A DNA stretch of 35,891 nt from NCBI GenBank assembly GCA_018399235.1, contig JAGYOX010000019.1, positions 1-35,891 on the forward strand. The letters run 5' to 3'. The stretch is from Desulfobacterales bacterium (GTDB taxonomy: Bacteria; Desulfobacterota; Desulfobacteria; Desulfobacterales; Desulfosalsimonadaceae). Position numbers and translations under genes: made by a program. Under the pieces are notes generated by a model. It had not been told where the DNA came from, searched no databases, and saw only the letters and a program-made list of their open reading frames with translations. Within the stretch, counting starts at the first letter, position 1, and each line of letters starts with the position of its first letter. Positions 22,760 to 32,003 of the stretch are shown in pieces.

Positions 22760-24265
22760 CTAATAATCTCTTTGTGTTGGGGCTGTCCGGGGTCTCTTTT
22801 TGCCGGCCGGTCTGGGCGGTTTTTTCTTGTTGCCTGTTTTTTCCCGGTTCGGTTTGCCGATTTTGGCCGGTTTTTTAAGCGTCCCTTTTTTATGGGCGGA
22901 CTTTGATTTAGGGGCCTTTTGTTCAAACGTTTTTTCCGGCATTAGCATCGGGGTGTTGGCCTGGACCATTTTGGCCAGGGCGGCAGCGATATCCAGGGCG
23001 GGCACGTCATGCTCCTGGCGGAACTGATCCATCAGTCCGTGAAAAAATCCCAGGTCATTGGTGGCCAGGGTATCCAGAATGGTCTGTTTGAACTTGGCCA
23101 AGCGCTGGTTGTTGATCATTTCCGGGGTCGGCAGTTCGAGCGCTTCAATGTTCTGCCGGGTAATGCCCTCAATGACCCTTAGCATCCGCCGCTCCCGCGG
23201 CGTGATAAACAGGATGGCTTCCCCGCTTCGGCCCGCCCGGCCCGTGCGGCCGATCCGGTGGACGTAGGCCTCCGGGTCATAGGGGACATCGTAGTTGATT
23301 ACATGGCTGATCCGGTCTATATCCAGCCCCCTGGCGGCCACGTCTGTTGCCACCAGGATATCCAGATGCCCTTCTTTTAGCCGGGCAAGGGTCTTTTCCC
23401 GCTGGCTTTGCGAGATATCCCCATTTAATGCCGCGCAGAGATATCCCCTGGCTTCCAGCCGTTTGGCCAGTTCCAGAGTGGCTGTCTTGGTTCGGACAAA
23501 AATGATTATCCCGTCAAAGGGCTCGGCTTCAAGTATTCGGGTCAGCGCATCCAGTTTATGGTTTTCGCCCACTATCCGGTAGCGCTGACGCGTGGTGGCC
23601 ACCGTCATGGTTGGAGATTTGATGGTTATCTGCTCGGGATGCCGCATGTATTTTTTTGCTATATTGCGAATGGCTTGGGGGACTGTGGCGGAAAACAGCG
23701 CGATCTGTCGTTCTGCCGGGGTTTGCCCCAGAATCCATTCCACATCATCGATAAACCCCATGCGGAGCATTTCATCCGCCTCGTCAAGAACAAGGGTTTG
23801 GATGGCGTCAAGCTTTAAAGATTTTCGCCGCATGTGATCCATGATCCGGCCGGGTGTGCCCACAACCACCTGCACGCCCTGTTTCAACCGGCGGAGCTGG
23901 CCGCTGTAATCCTGGCCTCCGTAAATGGGCAATACCCGAAAATTTTTCAAATGGGCGGCATAACGGTGAAAGTCTTCAGAAACCTGGATGGCCAGCTCCC
24001 GGGTAGGGGTTAACACAAGGGTCTGTGGGGCGGCCGTGTTCAAATCGATCCGGGAAAGGATGGGCAGGGCAAATGCCGCGGTTTTGCCCGTTCCGGTCTG
24101 GGCCTGGCCGATGAGATCTTTTCCCGCCATGAGTTGCGGTATTGTTTTTGCCTGAATCGGTGTGGGCATTTCATAACCGGATGTTTCCAAGGCCTTTATT
24201 AAGGGGGCGGGAATATTTAATGTGTTAAAATTTGTTGTTTCAATCGTTTTACGGTTCAATGTCAT
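22760..24265 (-). CDS. DEAD-box RNA helicase, DeaD/RhlE-like
   Basis: An ATP-dependent RNA helicase of 501 residues. Q motif PTPIQ (34-38), Walker A AQTGTGKT (55-62), PTREL, DEAD (161-164), SAT (192-194), VATDVAARGLDI and [11 protein letters not shown] are all intact. The last 80 residues are rich in Lys/Arg/Pro (KKKPPRPAGKKRPRT), a basic tail typical of helicases that bind structured RNA non-specifically. DeaD proteins help cold ribosome assembly and mRNA decay, and the adjacent cold-shock gene fits that role. It lies 184 bp after a second helicase gene; no terminator is seen between them. Confidence 0.93.
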   Translation of the reverse strand: MTLNRKTIETTNFNTLNIPAPLIKALETSGYEMPTPIQAKTIPQLMAGKDLIGQAQTGTGKTAAFALPILSRIDLNTAAPQTLVLTPTRELAIQVSEDFHRYAAHLKNFRVLPIYGGQDYSGQLRRLKQGVQVVVGTPGRIMDHMRRKSLKLDAIQTLVLDEADEMLRMGFIDDVEWILGQTPAERQIALFSATVPQAIRNIAKKYMRHPEQITIKSPTMTVATTRQRYRIVGENHKLDALTRILEAEPFDGIIIFVRTKTATLELAKRLEARGYLCAALNGDISQSQREKTLARLKEGHLDILVATDVAARGLDIDRISHVINYDVPYDPEAYVHRIGRTGRAGRSGEAILFITPRERRMLRVIEGITRQNIEALELPTPEMINNQRLAKFKQTILDTLATNDLGFFHGLMDQFRQEHDVPALDIAAALAKMVQANTPMLMPEKTFEQKAPKSKSAHKKGTLKKPAKIGKPNREKTGNKKKPPRPAGKKRPRTAPTQRDY

Positions 24266-24449
24266 AATCTGATACGTCTCTCTTTTAAATTGGATTTATC
24301 CCTGCCGATAAATTAACCGGAAATGAATAGGCTTTTTAACAACCTGGGCTCTGGATTGTCTGGCTTTTGCCGGATGATCAAGGGACAAGGGAGGGAAAAG
24401 CAGATATCTTACCTTTAGCAGAGGGTAAGGACTAACTATTGATTTTAAA

Positions 24450-25790
24450 TTATTTTTGCAATCTTTTTTTGTGTCCGCCCCCCTTTTTTTTTGCAGGGGG
24501 CTTTGGCAGAACCAGCCAGTTGTCATCCGGCTCGATGCATGGCAGTGGGCGCTCCATGAATTCCTCGATCTCGGGAATATAAAATGAATCCTCCTCGTCC
24601 GCGAAACTGATCGATGTTCCGGCCGCACCGGCCCGGCCGGTGCGGCCGATGCGGTGGACATAGTCTTCCGGATCATGGGGCAGGTTGTAATTGATCACAT
24701 GGTCCATTGCCTCGATATGGATGCCCCGGGCTACGACATCGGTTGCCACGAGCACGCGGATTTTGCCAGACTTGAAGTCCTCAAGCCGCCGGCTCCGTTT
24801 CTGCTGGGGCACATCTCCGGTGAGGATTTGGCTTTTGATGCCATGGCGGTTCAGCTTGTCGGCCAGCCGCTTGACCGCATCCTTACGGTTACAAAAAACC
24901 AGCACCCGGGTGAGATTCTGCTGAGCGATGATGTTATATAGCAGGGCGAATTTGTTGTTATTGGTGACAACATAGACGATCTGATCCACCGTATCCACCG
25001 CGACCTGCTCCGGCTCGATGGCTACATGGACCGGGTTTTTCGTCCAGCTGGCAGCCAGGCGGGTGATGGGCTCGGTCAGCGTGGCACTAAACAGCATGGT
25101 TTGGCGGCTTCCTTTTTGGGGGGTGGCGTAGATGATTTTGCGAACATCCGGAATAAACCCCATATCCAGCATCCGGTCTGCCTCATCGATCACCAGTATT
25201 TCCACATTTTTTAAATAAAGCACGTGGCGTCGGGAAAAATCAAGCAGACGGCCGGGAGTGGCCACAATAATGTCCGCCGGCCGGCCAGCGAGCTGCTTCT
25301 GCTGCTGTTTGAAATCCATGCCGCCGAAAATGGCAATTATGTTTAAATCGCAGTGCCTGGCGAGCTGGTTGGCTTCTTCGGTGACCTGCATCACCAGCTC
25401 CCGCGTGGGGGCAATGATTAAGACCCGCGGCGTGCCCGGTTTTCGTTTTGTCTGAATCGGATTATTCGTCAGGTATGTTATGATTGAAATTAAAAAAGCG
25501 GCTGTCTTTCCGGTGCCGGTCTGGGCCCGTCCAAATGCATCCCGGCCCGCCAGGGTGCTGGGCAGAATTTCCGCCTGGATGGGCGTGCAATAGCTGAAGC
25601 CCAGGTCACTTATGGCGTGCATCAATTCATCGGGCAGGTCAAAGTCATGAAAACGGGTTTTATCGGAGGCTATCGGAACCCTGAATCCTGATACCTGCCA
25701 TTGCTTGTCGTTGGATGCGGACTTCGTGTCTGCCGGATCGCTGTCCTGCCTGCCGGCCCCGTCGTTTTTTGTTTGAGAGTTATGATCCAT
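24450..25790 (-). CDS. DEAD-box RNA helicase, RhlB-like
   Basis: 446 residues with [12 protein letters not shown] (89-96), [12 protein letters not shown] (202-205), [15 protein letters not shown] and [14 protein letters not shown] 45-residue polar N-terminal tail and a short Lys-rich C-tail ([13 protein letters not shown]) flank the core. The sequence [26 protein letters not shown] resembles RhlB, the degradosome helicase, but the assignment among RhlB/RhlE types is tentative. The ATG at 25790 follows AAAGGA; a frame extending to 25967 lies inside the next gene and is rejected. It begins 38 bp after the GTPase stop. Confidence 0.92.
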   Translation of the reverse strand: MDHNSQTKNDGAGRQDSDPADTKSASNDKQWQVSGFRVPIASDKTRFHDFDLPDELMHAISDLGFSYCTPIQAEILPSTLAGRDAFGRAQTGTGKTAAFLISIITYLTNNPIQTKRKPGTPRVLIIAPTRELVMQVTEEANQLARHCDLNIIAIFGGMDFKQQQKQLAGRPADIIVATPGRLLDFSRRHVLYLKNVEILVIDEADRMLDMGFIPDVRKIIYATPQKGSRQTMLFSATLTEPITRLAASWTKNPVHVAIEPEQVAVDTVDQIVYVVTNNNKFALLYNIIAQQNLTRVLVFCNRKDAVKRLADKLNRHGIKSQILTGDVPQQKRSRRLEDFKSGKIRVLVATDVVARGIHIEAMDHVINYNLPHDPEDYVHRIGRTGRAGAAGTSISFADEEDSFYIPEIEEFMERPLPCIEPDDNWLVLPKPPAKKKGGGHKKRLQK

Positions 25791-25828
25791 TATGGATTCT
25801 TTTCTTTCCTTTCGTGTCTTATCATCTG

Positions 25829-27256
25829 TCAGGCGTTGGATATTATGTTTAACTGCGCCGTGACCGCCTCTGTGATCTGTGTTTTTAATTCTTCCATTCG
25901 CTGGGTGTGGCCTTTGCGGATCGCCCTGAAAAATCGGCGGCAGGTCTGCTTCAGGCTGCCCTCCCATGCGGCGGTGTAGCCGGATTTTTCCCCTGCCGCC
26001 GTATTTATGCCCGGCTGCGGCTGATCCCGCCGGCTGTGCGCCCAGTTGATCACATGGGAGAAATAAATCAGGGCCCGGTCAACGAGGACAAACAGCATTT
26101 GATCATTCTGGGCCGGCCCCACCCGGATTTTAACACGGCCCACGGGCAATCCCCTGATTTTTGCCTTTGCCATCCGGTCCGTCCCCCATGCGGCGGATCC
26201 CGCCCCTAATGCGCCGCCGAGGGCAGTAAATACGCCAAAGCTTAATCCCGCCAAAGCAAGATCAATCTTTGCGCCGACCAACACGCCGCCGGCGCCTGCA
26301 GCGGTAGCCAGCTGCCATCTATTTAATCCTAAAATCTTCCATGTGCGGGCCGAAAACAGGTCTTCATTTAAAATCGACTGTGTTGGCAGCTCCAGGTTAA
26401 AGATATTATGTTTAAACCTTTTTTTGATCCGCTTGTGGGCGGTCTGCTCCATGTGCTGGATGTCTGCCTGGTATTTTTCAGCCAACTCCTGCCTTACCCG
26501 GTCCATCCGGGCCGAATCCCGGCAGGTTTTTTTCACAGAGTGGCCGCTGGCCGTTTCCACAAGCTCCATGATAATACCTGCGGTTTCAGCGATCCGTTGC
26601 TCCCAGTCCTGCTTGAAGGCATCAATCACATAGGTAAGCGCCGCCTGCCAGTCCGGGTCAATCATTTTCAAGGATTCAAGCAGTTCAATCCGTTCGGCAT
26701 AGGTGGCCCGCTGCGCGTCAAATATCCGGATGGTATTGAAGTGCTTGCGGGCCTCAGCTTTCCAATCCTCAAGATACCTCAAGTCCGATTTGTCCTTGGG
26801 ATTGATAATGGCCATGCGGGGAAGGGCGGTCAGTCGTAAAACCTCCATCTCTACTGAGTCGGTCTGACGAACCGGCCGGGAGCCGTCTGTCACAAAAATA
26901 ATGCCTGCCCCGTCGGCTACTGGGCCCAGCAGCTCGCACTCATGGCCGAAGTCCGGATTATTATGGTGCGTGCGAATGAATTCTGAAATACAGTTTGCCC
27001 CGGGCCCTTCAAAATTCTGCATCCAGGCAAGGGTATGACGGGGCTGCTGAAAACCCGGTGTGTCAATAAAGCGGAGGACTTCCACACCGTCAATGCTTAC
27101 CGGGTATTCCAGGCATTTAAGGGTTTCCCCGGGGGTGGGACTGATCCTCACGCTGTCATCTTCTGCCAGGGTAGCCACTACTGAGGATTTTCCCTCGTTC
27201 GGGTGGCCGAGTATGGCAAAAACAGGGGGTTTATCTATCAAATGGATTTCTTCCAA
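25829..27256 (-). CDS. Membrane-associated GTPase with DUF3482
   Basis: 475 residues. An Era/EngA-like G domain has P-loop GHPNEGKS (17-24), DTPG (65-68) and NPKD (152-155) in place of canonical NKxD. The rest is the DUF3482 region. Residues of about 320-355 ([30 protein letters not shown]...) form a glycine-rich hydrophobic hairpin that could insert into the membrane. The family is normally encoded with DUF2868 proteins, as here. Its role is unknown. It starts 3 nt after the DUF2868 stop, so the two are translationally coupled. Confidence 0.85.
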   Translation of the reverse strand: MEEIHLIDKPPVFAILGHPNEGKSSVVATLAEDDSVRISPTPGETLKCLEYPVSIDGVEVLRFIDTPGFQQPRHTLAWMQNFEGPGANCISEFIRTHHNNPDFGHECELLGPVADGAGIIFVTDGSRPVRQTDSVEMEVLRLTALPRMAIINPKDKSDLRYLEDWKAEARKHFNTIRIFDAQRATYAERIELLESLKMIDPDWQAALTYVIDAFKQDWEQRIAETAGIIMELVETASGHSVKKTCRDSARMDRVRQELAEKYQADIQHMEQTAHKRIKKRFKHNIFNLELPTQSILNEDLFSARTWKILGLNRWQLATAAGAGGVLVGAKIDLALAGLSFGVFTALGGALGAGSAAWGTDRMAKAKIRGLPVGRVKIRVGPAQNDQMLFVLVDRALIYFSHVINWAHSRRDQPQPGINTAAGEKSGYTAAWEGSLKQTCRRFFRAIRKGHTQRMEELKTQITEAVTAQLNIISNA

Positions 27257-27259
27257 GGA

Positions 27260-28837
27260 TTACCCTCCTAAAACTTCGACCCTAATATACGGGTCGCCCA
27301 GTTTGGCAATGGCGTGCTCCCAGATCATCCTGTCCGTATCCGCAGGCGGCGTAAATATTGTTGATACCCCTGGTTTTCCTATTAAACCGATGACAAGACC
27401 GCTTTTGATACCAGCATTTCGGCGGATTGATGCAAACCATGACAATATCTCCTGAATCGGCGGCTGCCAAGCCTCCTGTATGATCACCAGCCGGATGCCG
27501 GATGCCGCCGCATCCCCTTCCAGGTTATCCTTAACAGCCTGTGCATCCACCTTCGCATCAAATTGGCATGTAATTCCGGCTTTCATTCCAAGGCCGAGTC
27601 GCAGCCTTAGCCTTTCTTCTAAATCATCCTGCCGGTATTGCCCGGCAAGATCTTCGGGGATCAGTATGATAGCCGGATCCAGTGCTGCTTTATCCATCTC
27701 TTTGGATTCGGCCTGGCCGTATTCGGATGCAGCGGATGCTCGCCTTGATAGTTGATCCTCCGGTTTTTCGTATCCACGGCTGTTGGTTGTGACCCGCGGC
27801 GTTTTCATGGCCAAAAGCAGACGGTCACAGGCTGCATGCGTAAATGAAAGGCGTTTGATCGCATGCTGTTGCCGGAAAACGGTACCGAAAAAAATCACCA
27901 GCCGCGGCAGCAGACCGTAAAAGATCACTGCAAGCAGAAGGAACGGCCACCAAGCAGCTAGAGCAGGGGTGTTCAAACCCTGTATCCCCTCTTTTAAAAG
28001 GAACTGGCTGCCTTCAATCTGTGAAACCGTTGGATGGGCAATAGTCTCCGGCACCACCCATGACCAGGGCAGGGCAATTACGTCCACCACCCTGTAAACG
28101 GTTTCCGCTGCCGGTTGGAGCGTTGACTGCCAGCCAAAGGCCAGATCGGTTATGGTTATCCTTAGCAAAAGGATGCCGATGAGGCCGATATTGAAAAAGA
28201 TGCCGAATATTTGGCCGATAATAAGAACGGGTCGGAACAGAATAGCTCCGTAAATCGAGCGGCTTTGACCGATCATACCCGTTACCGCTTCGATTTGGGC
28301 CCGTCTGGCGGCCGAAAGGTCCTTGTATCGGGCGGTGATAAGTTTTTTTATGGTGCGCCTGAAAATACCGGTTAACAGCGGATAGACACTGGCGCCGCCG
28401 CTTTTCGGGCTGATACCCCGGAGAGCGGTTGATAACCCGAGCAGCAAAAGGAGGACAATCTGGGGGGCGATCATTACCCACAGGCAGGAGAATATATTAA
28501 TCGGATCGTCCCCAGAGTAGGCCAGAAGTGAACCGCATATGCCTGCACCGAAAATTAAACCGGCCATACCGGCTATCCACCTGGTAAGGCCAATCGTTTC
28601 AGCAGCCGCTTTTCCGGGAAGTACCGTCTGAGCCTTGGCGGATTGAAGGATATCTTCTCTTTTCCGGGACAGCCAGAACCTGAAGAGCTCATTTCTATTA
28701 ATCGGTTCCGGATGATTTTCAATAAAGGCCTGATAAATCTGTCGATCCTCATCGATCCCCGCATCCTCCCAATTTTTCCCCGACCGTTCGCGCAGCAGGT
28801 ATTCAAAGTCGATTAAATCAGTCGCACGCCATTTCAT
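27260..28837 (-). CDS. DUF2868 membrane protein
   Basis: 525 residues. A soluble N-terminus (1 to about 80) with WRATDLIDFEYLLR is followed by hydrophobic helices at roughly 85-110, 117-140, 205-235 and 293-318, then a cytoplasmic C-terminal domain of about 200 residues. That domain contains IILIPEDLAG, LVIIQEAWQPPIQEILSWFASIRRNAG and GLIGKPG, matching the DUF2868 family. It is always recalled next to DUF3482 GTPases, suggesting a membrane complex in which it anchors or regulates the GTPase. The biochemical function is unknown. No clear Shine-Dalgarno is seen. Confidence 0.82.
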   Translation of the reverse strand: MKWRATDLIDFEYLLRERSGKNWEDAGIDEDRQIYQAFIENHPEPINRNELFRFWLSRKREDILQSAKAQTVLPGKAAAETIGLTRWIAGMAGLIFGAGICGSLLAYSGDDPINIFSCLWVMIAPQIVLLLLLGLSTALRGISPKSGGASVYPLLTGIFRRTIKKLITARYKDLSAARRAQIEAVTGMIGQSRSIYGAILFRPVLIIGQIFGIFFNIGLIGILLLRITITDLAFGWQSTLQPAAETVYRVVDVIALPWSWVVPETIAHPTVSQIEGSQFLLKEGIQGLNTPALAAWWPFLLLAVIFYGLLPRLVIFFGTVFRQQHAIKRLSFTHAACDRLLLAMKTPRVTTNSRGYEKPEDQLSRRASAASEYGQAESKEMDKAALDPAIILIPEDLAGQYRQDDLEERLRLRLGLGMKAGITCQFDAKVDAQAVKDNLEGDAAASGIRLVIIQEAWQPPIQEILSWFASIRRNAGIKSGLVIGLIGKPGVSTIFTPPADTDRMIWEHAIAKLGDPYIRVEVLGG

Positions 28838-28904
28838 AGGGATATCTGCAGGGTGTATTTTTTGTATCTATAGGGCAGCGGCATGATGCCCGCCAGCAAA
28901 GAGG

Positions 28905-29516
28905 TTATACATGGATGGTGCGTTTTCCGGTCAATTTTTCCATGCGGCCAAGGAACTTCAGCAGGTTTCTGGGAGGGGATATTCGCAGGCCAAGCAGCCG
29001 CCAGGTAATGAATTCAATAATCAGGCCGCTGTCTTCCAAAGGTTTCATGTAGGCAAAATCGTATGTCACCGGTCCTAACCTGAGCTGGCCCAGCAGCCAT
29101 AGAGAGGTCCCGGCTATGGATAGTTTATCCGCCCAGGTTTCCACATCGTCCACCAGAAATCCAAGCTGCTGGACGACAATTTTACCCTCCGGATCAAGAT
29201 TTTTTGTATAAAAATCAGATCCATCCAAGGGCTCGAGGAGTTCCACTTCAATCCCCTGGTGATAACCGAGGCCCATTTTGCCATTAATGGCTTTTTTATC
29301 CCCGCGCTCCATCCAGTATACCGGACTCCCGGCGGCAATAAAAAAGGGCCCGATCCCTTTGGCCTCAAGCTGTTGAGCAGCATTTTCGACGTTTTTCACC
29401 AACAATCCCAGTTGATGGATCTTCGGCAATCCGTGTTCTTCCCTGAACTCACTGGCCAGACTTTCAACCGCCTGGTTGAAATTATTCGTGTAAAGTAGGT
29501 CTTTAAAATAAATCAT
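28905..29516 (-). CDS. VOC-family (glyoxalase-like) protein, copy 1
   Basis: A 203-residue protein with two beta-alpha-beta-beta-beta modules, as in glyoxalase I and methylmalonyl-CoA epimerase. It is strikingly similar to the next gene upstream (same length, same blocks, e.g. LPKIHQLGL, GPFFIAAG, LLEPL, FAYM, KLTGKR). Likely metal ligands: Gln35 (HQLG), Glu92 (VELLEP), Gln117 (QQLGF) and Glu168 (IIEF). The third position is Gln where copy 2 has His. AGGG lies about 9 nt before the ATG. The substrate is unknown; the pair arose by tandem duplication. Confidence 0.85.
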   Translation of the reverse strand: MIYFKDLLYTNNFNQAVESLASEFREEHGLPKIHQLGLLVKNVENAAQQLEAKGIGPFFIAAGSPVYWMERGDKKAINGKMGLGYHQGIEVELLEPLDGSDFYTKNLDPEGKIVVQQLGFLVDDVETWADKLSIAGTSLWLLGQLRLGPVTYDFAYMKPLEDSGLIIEFITWRLLGLRISPPRNLLKFLGRMEKLTGKRTIHV

Positions 29517-29655
29517 AATATCGCCCTATGTCTGAAAATGGCGGTTTTATTTTTTAATGTTAGCACAACAAATTAAGATTACATAACATTTTATAAGGCC
29601 AGGCTTAAATTTCAAGAAATGAATTGATTGATCTGCTGAGCGTGCCGGTTTAGGA

Positions 29656-30267
29656 TTACAGCGAAATGCTGCGCTTGCCCGTCAATTTTTCAATCCTGCC
29701 CACGGTTTTAAAAATAAATTTTGGGGGACCGAGATTCAGGCCCAGAATGCGCCAGCAGATAAATTCCATGATCAGGCCGTTTTCTTTTAACGGTTCCATA
29801 TAGGCAAAGTCGGTTTTGGATGGGAATGCCTTGAGGCGCCCACGCACATAGAGGTCGGTTTCGGACTGGTCTGCGAGCTGATTCGCCCATTTGTCGACGT
29901 TATCCACCAGAAACCCCAGGTGCTGAATCACAATGCCGCCCTTCGCCAAGTATTGGGTGTAAAAATTAGACCCCTCCAGGGGCTCTAAAAGCTCCAGCTC
30001 ATATCCCTGGTAATAGGCAAGCCCCATTTTGCCTTTTACTTCTTTCTGCACGCCGCGCTCCACCCATAGCACCGGCGCGCCGGCAGCAATGAAAAACGGC
30101 CCCACCCCTTGTTCCTCAAGTTGCCCGGCCGCTTCTTCAACGTCCTTTACCACCAGCCCGAGCTGATGAATTTTTGGCAGTCCGTGTGTCTCTCTGAATT
30201 CAGCGGCCAGGTTTTTGACGGCCTGGTCAAAATTATTCGCATGGAACAGATCATCGAATCGAATCAT
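29656..30267 (-). CDS. VOC-family (glyoxalase-like) protein, copy 2
   Basis: A 203-residue paralogue of the preceding entry, over half identical by eye. Its putative ligand set is Gln35, Glu92, His116 (IQHLGF) and Glu168 (IMEF), the Gln/Glu/His/Glu arrangement used by human glyoxalase I. It may act as an isomerase, epimerase or dioxygenase on a small molecule; no pathway genes are beside it. Transcription is probably from the promoter at 30369-30397, with copy 1 139 bp downstream. Confidence 0.86.
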   Translation of the reverse strand: MIRFDDLFHANNFDQAVKNLAAEFRETHGLPKIHQLGLVVKDVEEAAGQLEEQGVGPFFIAAGAPVLWVERGVQKEVKGKMGLAYYQGYELELLEPLEGSNFYTQYLAKGGIVIQHLGFLVDNVDKWANQLADQSETDLYVRGRLKAFPSKTDFAYMEPLKENGLIMEFICWRILGLNLGPPKFIFKTVGRIEKLTGKRSISL

Positions 30268-30368
30268 GGCAACAGCCTTTGGTTAAGGGTGTGAGTTGAG
30301 TAGCGCTGCAAGACAATGATCAAACAAGTTAGTGACTCTGGGTTAAAAATTCTTAACAGGCAGGTAGG

Positions 30369-30397
30369 ATTATAATAGTATTTTTATTAGAAAACAA
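30369..30397 (-). promoter_or_regulatory. Sigma-70-like promoter of the VOC pair
   Basis: On the minus strand TTGTTT (30397-30392), 17-bp spacer, perfect TATAAT (30374-30369); about 100 bp before the VOC copy 2 start. Confidence 0.5.
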
Positions 30398-30414
30398 ACC
30401 GTTTTCGTTTTCCA

Positions 30415-31050
30415 TTACAACTCAATCACTTTTCCGGCGCCCCCGGGGATTGAAATTTTTGGGAAGCGGGATTGGATTTCCTGCTTGTGCTGGGTGCAAT
30501 GGGTGGCGCAGACCATATCCAGGGTTTCAAGCACGGGGAAATCATTAAACCCGTGAAGGCCGCCGATCAGGGCGGAGACCCGGCCGAATTCGGATGCGGC
30601 CTTGAGTATGGTTTTAACCCCGGGATGGGAGCAGCCGGCGATAACAACGACCCTGCCGTCCTGCTGGATGCACATGGAGTGTTCGATGTTTTTTAAGGTG
30701 CCGGTGGAGTAGATATGTTTGTGGATTTTTCCCGAAAGACTGAAGGGAACGGTTTCCTTAGCTGGAAGGGCCGAAGAGATGGTGTCCGGCACATAGACCC
30801 GGACCGGATTCTGCTCCAGGATTGCAAGTAATCCTCCTGTATGGTCCCAGTGGTCGTGGGAAATAAATATCTCCTCGATGTATTGCGGGGAGATGTTGAG
30901 CGTTTTCATGTTGTCCAAAAGGATTTGGCTTTTGGCGCCCGTATCAAACAAAATGCTGTGGCCGCAGGCCTCAATCAGGGCGGCAAAACCCCAGTCCGGT
31001 TCCAACCGGCTATCCCATGCATCATTGTCGTAAATAAGGGTAATTCTCAT
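30415..31050 (-). CDS. MBL-fold metallo-hydrolase
   Basis: A 211-residue metallo-beta-lactamase-fold protein. The metal motif HDHWDH is at residues 65-70, preceded by ILFDTGA. Later ligands lie in IAGCSHPGV and the C-terminal ATHCTQHK. The sequence resembles the MBL group annotated as methanopterin-biosynthesis-related (MJ0936/YycJ-unlike) short hydrolases, found in many anaerobes. It lacks the flavodoxin/rubredoxin extension of the FprA group. AAGGAG precedes the ATG by 10 nt. Substrate unknown. Confidence 0.88.
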   Translation of the reverse strand: MRITLIYDNDAWDSRLEPDWGFAALIEACGHSILFDTGAKSQILLDNMKTLNISPQYIEEIFISHDHWDHTGGLLAILEQNPVRVYVPDTISSALPAKETVPFSLSGKIHKHIYSTGTLKNIEHSMCIQQDGRVVVIAGCSHPGVKTILKAASEFGRVSALIGGLHGFNDFPVLETLDMVCATHCTQHKQEIQSRFPKISIPGGAGKVIEL

Positions 31051-31116
31051 CGGGCGCGTCTCCTTATTTTAAATCCCCCTTTATCCTTCTTTATCCCTCT
31101 TTTATAACAGATATTG

Positions 31117-31452
31117 GACTTCTAAGTAACTTAACGGTTTAAGGTATAGGGTATAAGGTTTAAGGTTCAAGGTTCACGGTTTAAGGTTCACGGTTTAAGG
31201 TCAAATCCCAAATTACAATATTCAAATTTCAAACAAATTCCAAAAAACCAAATCCCAATTTTTAAAACAACCCCTCTTTTTTCGAATGCCCCGTTGTTTT
31301 GAATTTTGGTCATTGGAATTTGGGTATTGTTTGTTTTTTGAGATTTGAGATTTGAGATTTCGATTCTTCCTCAGTGCCTTTAACCTGTCAAAAGTTACTG
31401 CAAAGCTCGGTCCCGGGCCTCGGCTCGGGGGGGGTGCTTCCAAGGAACTTAA
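31117..31452 (+). repeat. Composite intergenic unit split by the 155-bp repeat
   Basis: CTTCTAAGTAACTTAACGG and heptads to about 31200, then the 155-bp repeat (31201-31360), then CCTCAGTGCC, AAAAGTTACTGCAAAGCTCG, the hairpin CCCGGGCC-TC-GGCTCGGG and GCTTCCAAGGAACTT. Compared with 20401-20554 the AAAAAAATCAAAAGCTTAG segment is missing at the junction. With the next feature it fills the 517-bp gap before DUF5320. Confidence 0.75.
31201..31360 (-). repeat. 155-bp dispersed repeat, copy B
   Basis: Inverse of 7695-7846, about 95% identical by eye, including the non-simple segment CAATGACCAAAATTCAAAAC. Confidence 0.8.
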
Positions 31453-31453
31453 T

Positions 31454-31543
31454 CGTACTCAGTCCCGCACAAGCGGGACGGTTCTCGTGCTCGTGCTCGA
31501 AAAATAAAAGCCGATTATGAGAACGAGCACGAGCACGAGTACG
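31454..31543. repeat. Large compound palindrome
   Basis: CGTACTC (31454-31460) pairs with GAGTACG (31537-31543). A perfect 16-bp arm CTCGTGCTCGTGCTCG (31484-31499) pairs with 31524-31539. Between them GTCCCGC-ACAA-GCGGGAC (31462-31479) is a separate 7-bp hairpin. The arms are hexamer repeats (GAGCAC). It lies just beyond the DUF5320 stop. Confidence 0.75.
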
Positions 31544-31567
31544 AATCAAACGTTCCTTTAAGTCTAT

Positions 31568-31954
31568 CTATTCCTTTTCAGATTGAAGTTCGGAAATCCG
31601 TCGATTGATGTTATCGAGTTCGGTTTTCAGGTATTCGGATTCCCTTTGCAGGGCGCCCAGCTCATCCTGTGCTGTTGGCGATGCTGGTGCTGCTGGTGCG
31701 GTCGGCGCCGCCGGTGGATAATAACCGTATCCGCTATAAGCCGGATAGGGCGCCGCCCAGGCACGGCCAAAACCGCGGCCGAAGCCTCGGCCCCAGCCGC
31801 CTCTGAATCCATATCCTCGGCCCCAGCCGAATCCTCTGCCGCGGCCGAATACGGGATTAGTGTAGCCGGGCACCCCGTAGCCGGCGCAGAATCCAGCGGC
31901 ACGCCCCGTCATTGAACCGAATCCCATGGGTCCTGTCTGATCTCCTAGTGGCAT
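31568..31954 (-). CDS. DUF5320 glycine/arginine-rich protein with coiled-coil tail
   Basis: 128 residues. The start MPLGDQTGPMGFGSMTGRAAGFCAG is the DUF5320 signature. A Gly/Arg/Trp/Tyr-rich stretch (about 30-95, GRGFGWGRGYGFRGG) and Ala/Pro repeats (PTAPAAPASP) follow. The last 30 residues (LGALQRESEYLKTELDNINRRISEL) form a coiled coil. The ATG at 31954 has the strong Shine-Dalgarno GAGGAGGTGA. Such proteins are recalled near NifX-like and Mrp-type genes in anaerobes. Function unknown, perhaps metal or cofactor handling. Confidence 0.82.
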   Translation of the reverse strand: MPLGDQTGPMGFGSMTGRAAGFCAGYGVPGYTNPVFGRGRGFGWGRGYGFRGGWGRGFGRGFGRAWAAPYPAYSGYGYYPPAAPTAPAAPASPTAQDELGALQRESEYLKTELDNINRRISELQSEKE

Positions 31955-32003
31955 AATCTTCACCTCCTCATTTATATTTTATATGATGGATTTATGATTT
32001 TCC

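Noticed and set aside
24296-24676. Open frame overlapping the 3' end of the RhlB-like helicase
   Set aside because: A shadow of the intact helicase, which carries all conserved motifs in the other frame.
30392-30414. A/T-rich hairpin GAAAACGAA..TTTGTTTTC after the MBL gene as a terminator
   Set aside because: The stem is weak and no U-run follows on the minus strand; it overlaps the VOC promoter's -35.
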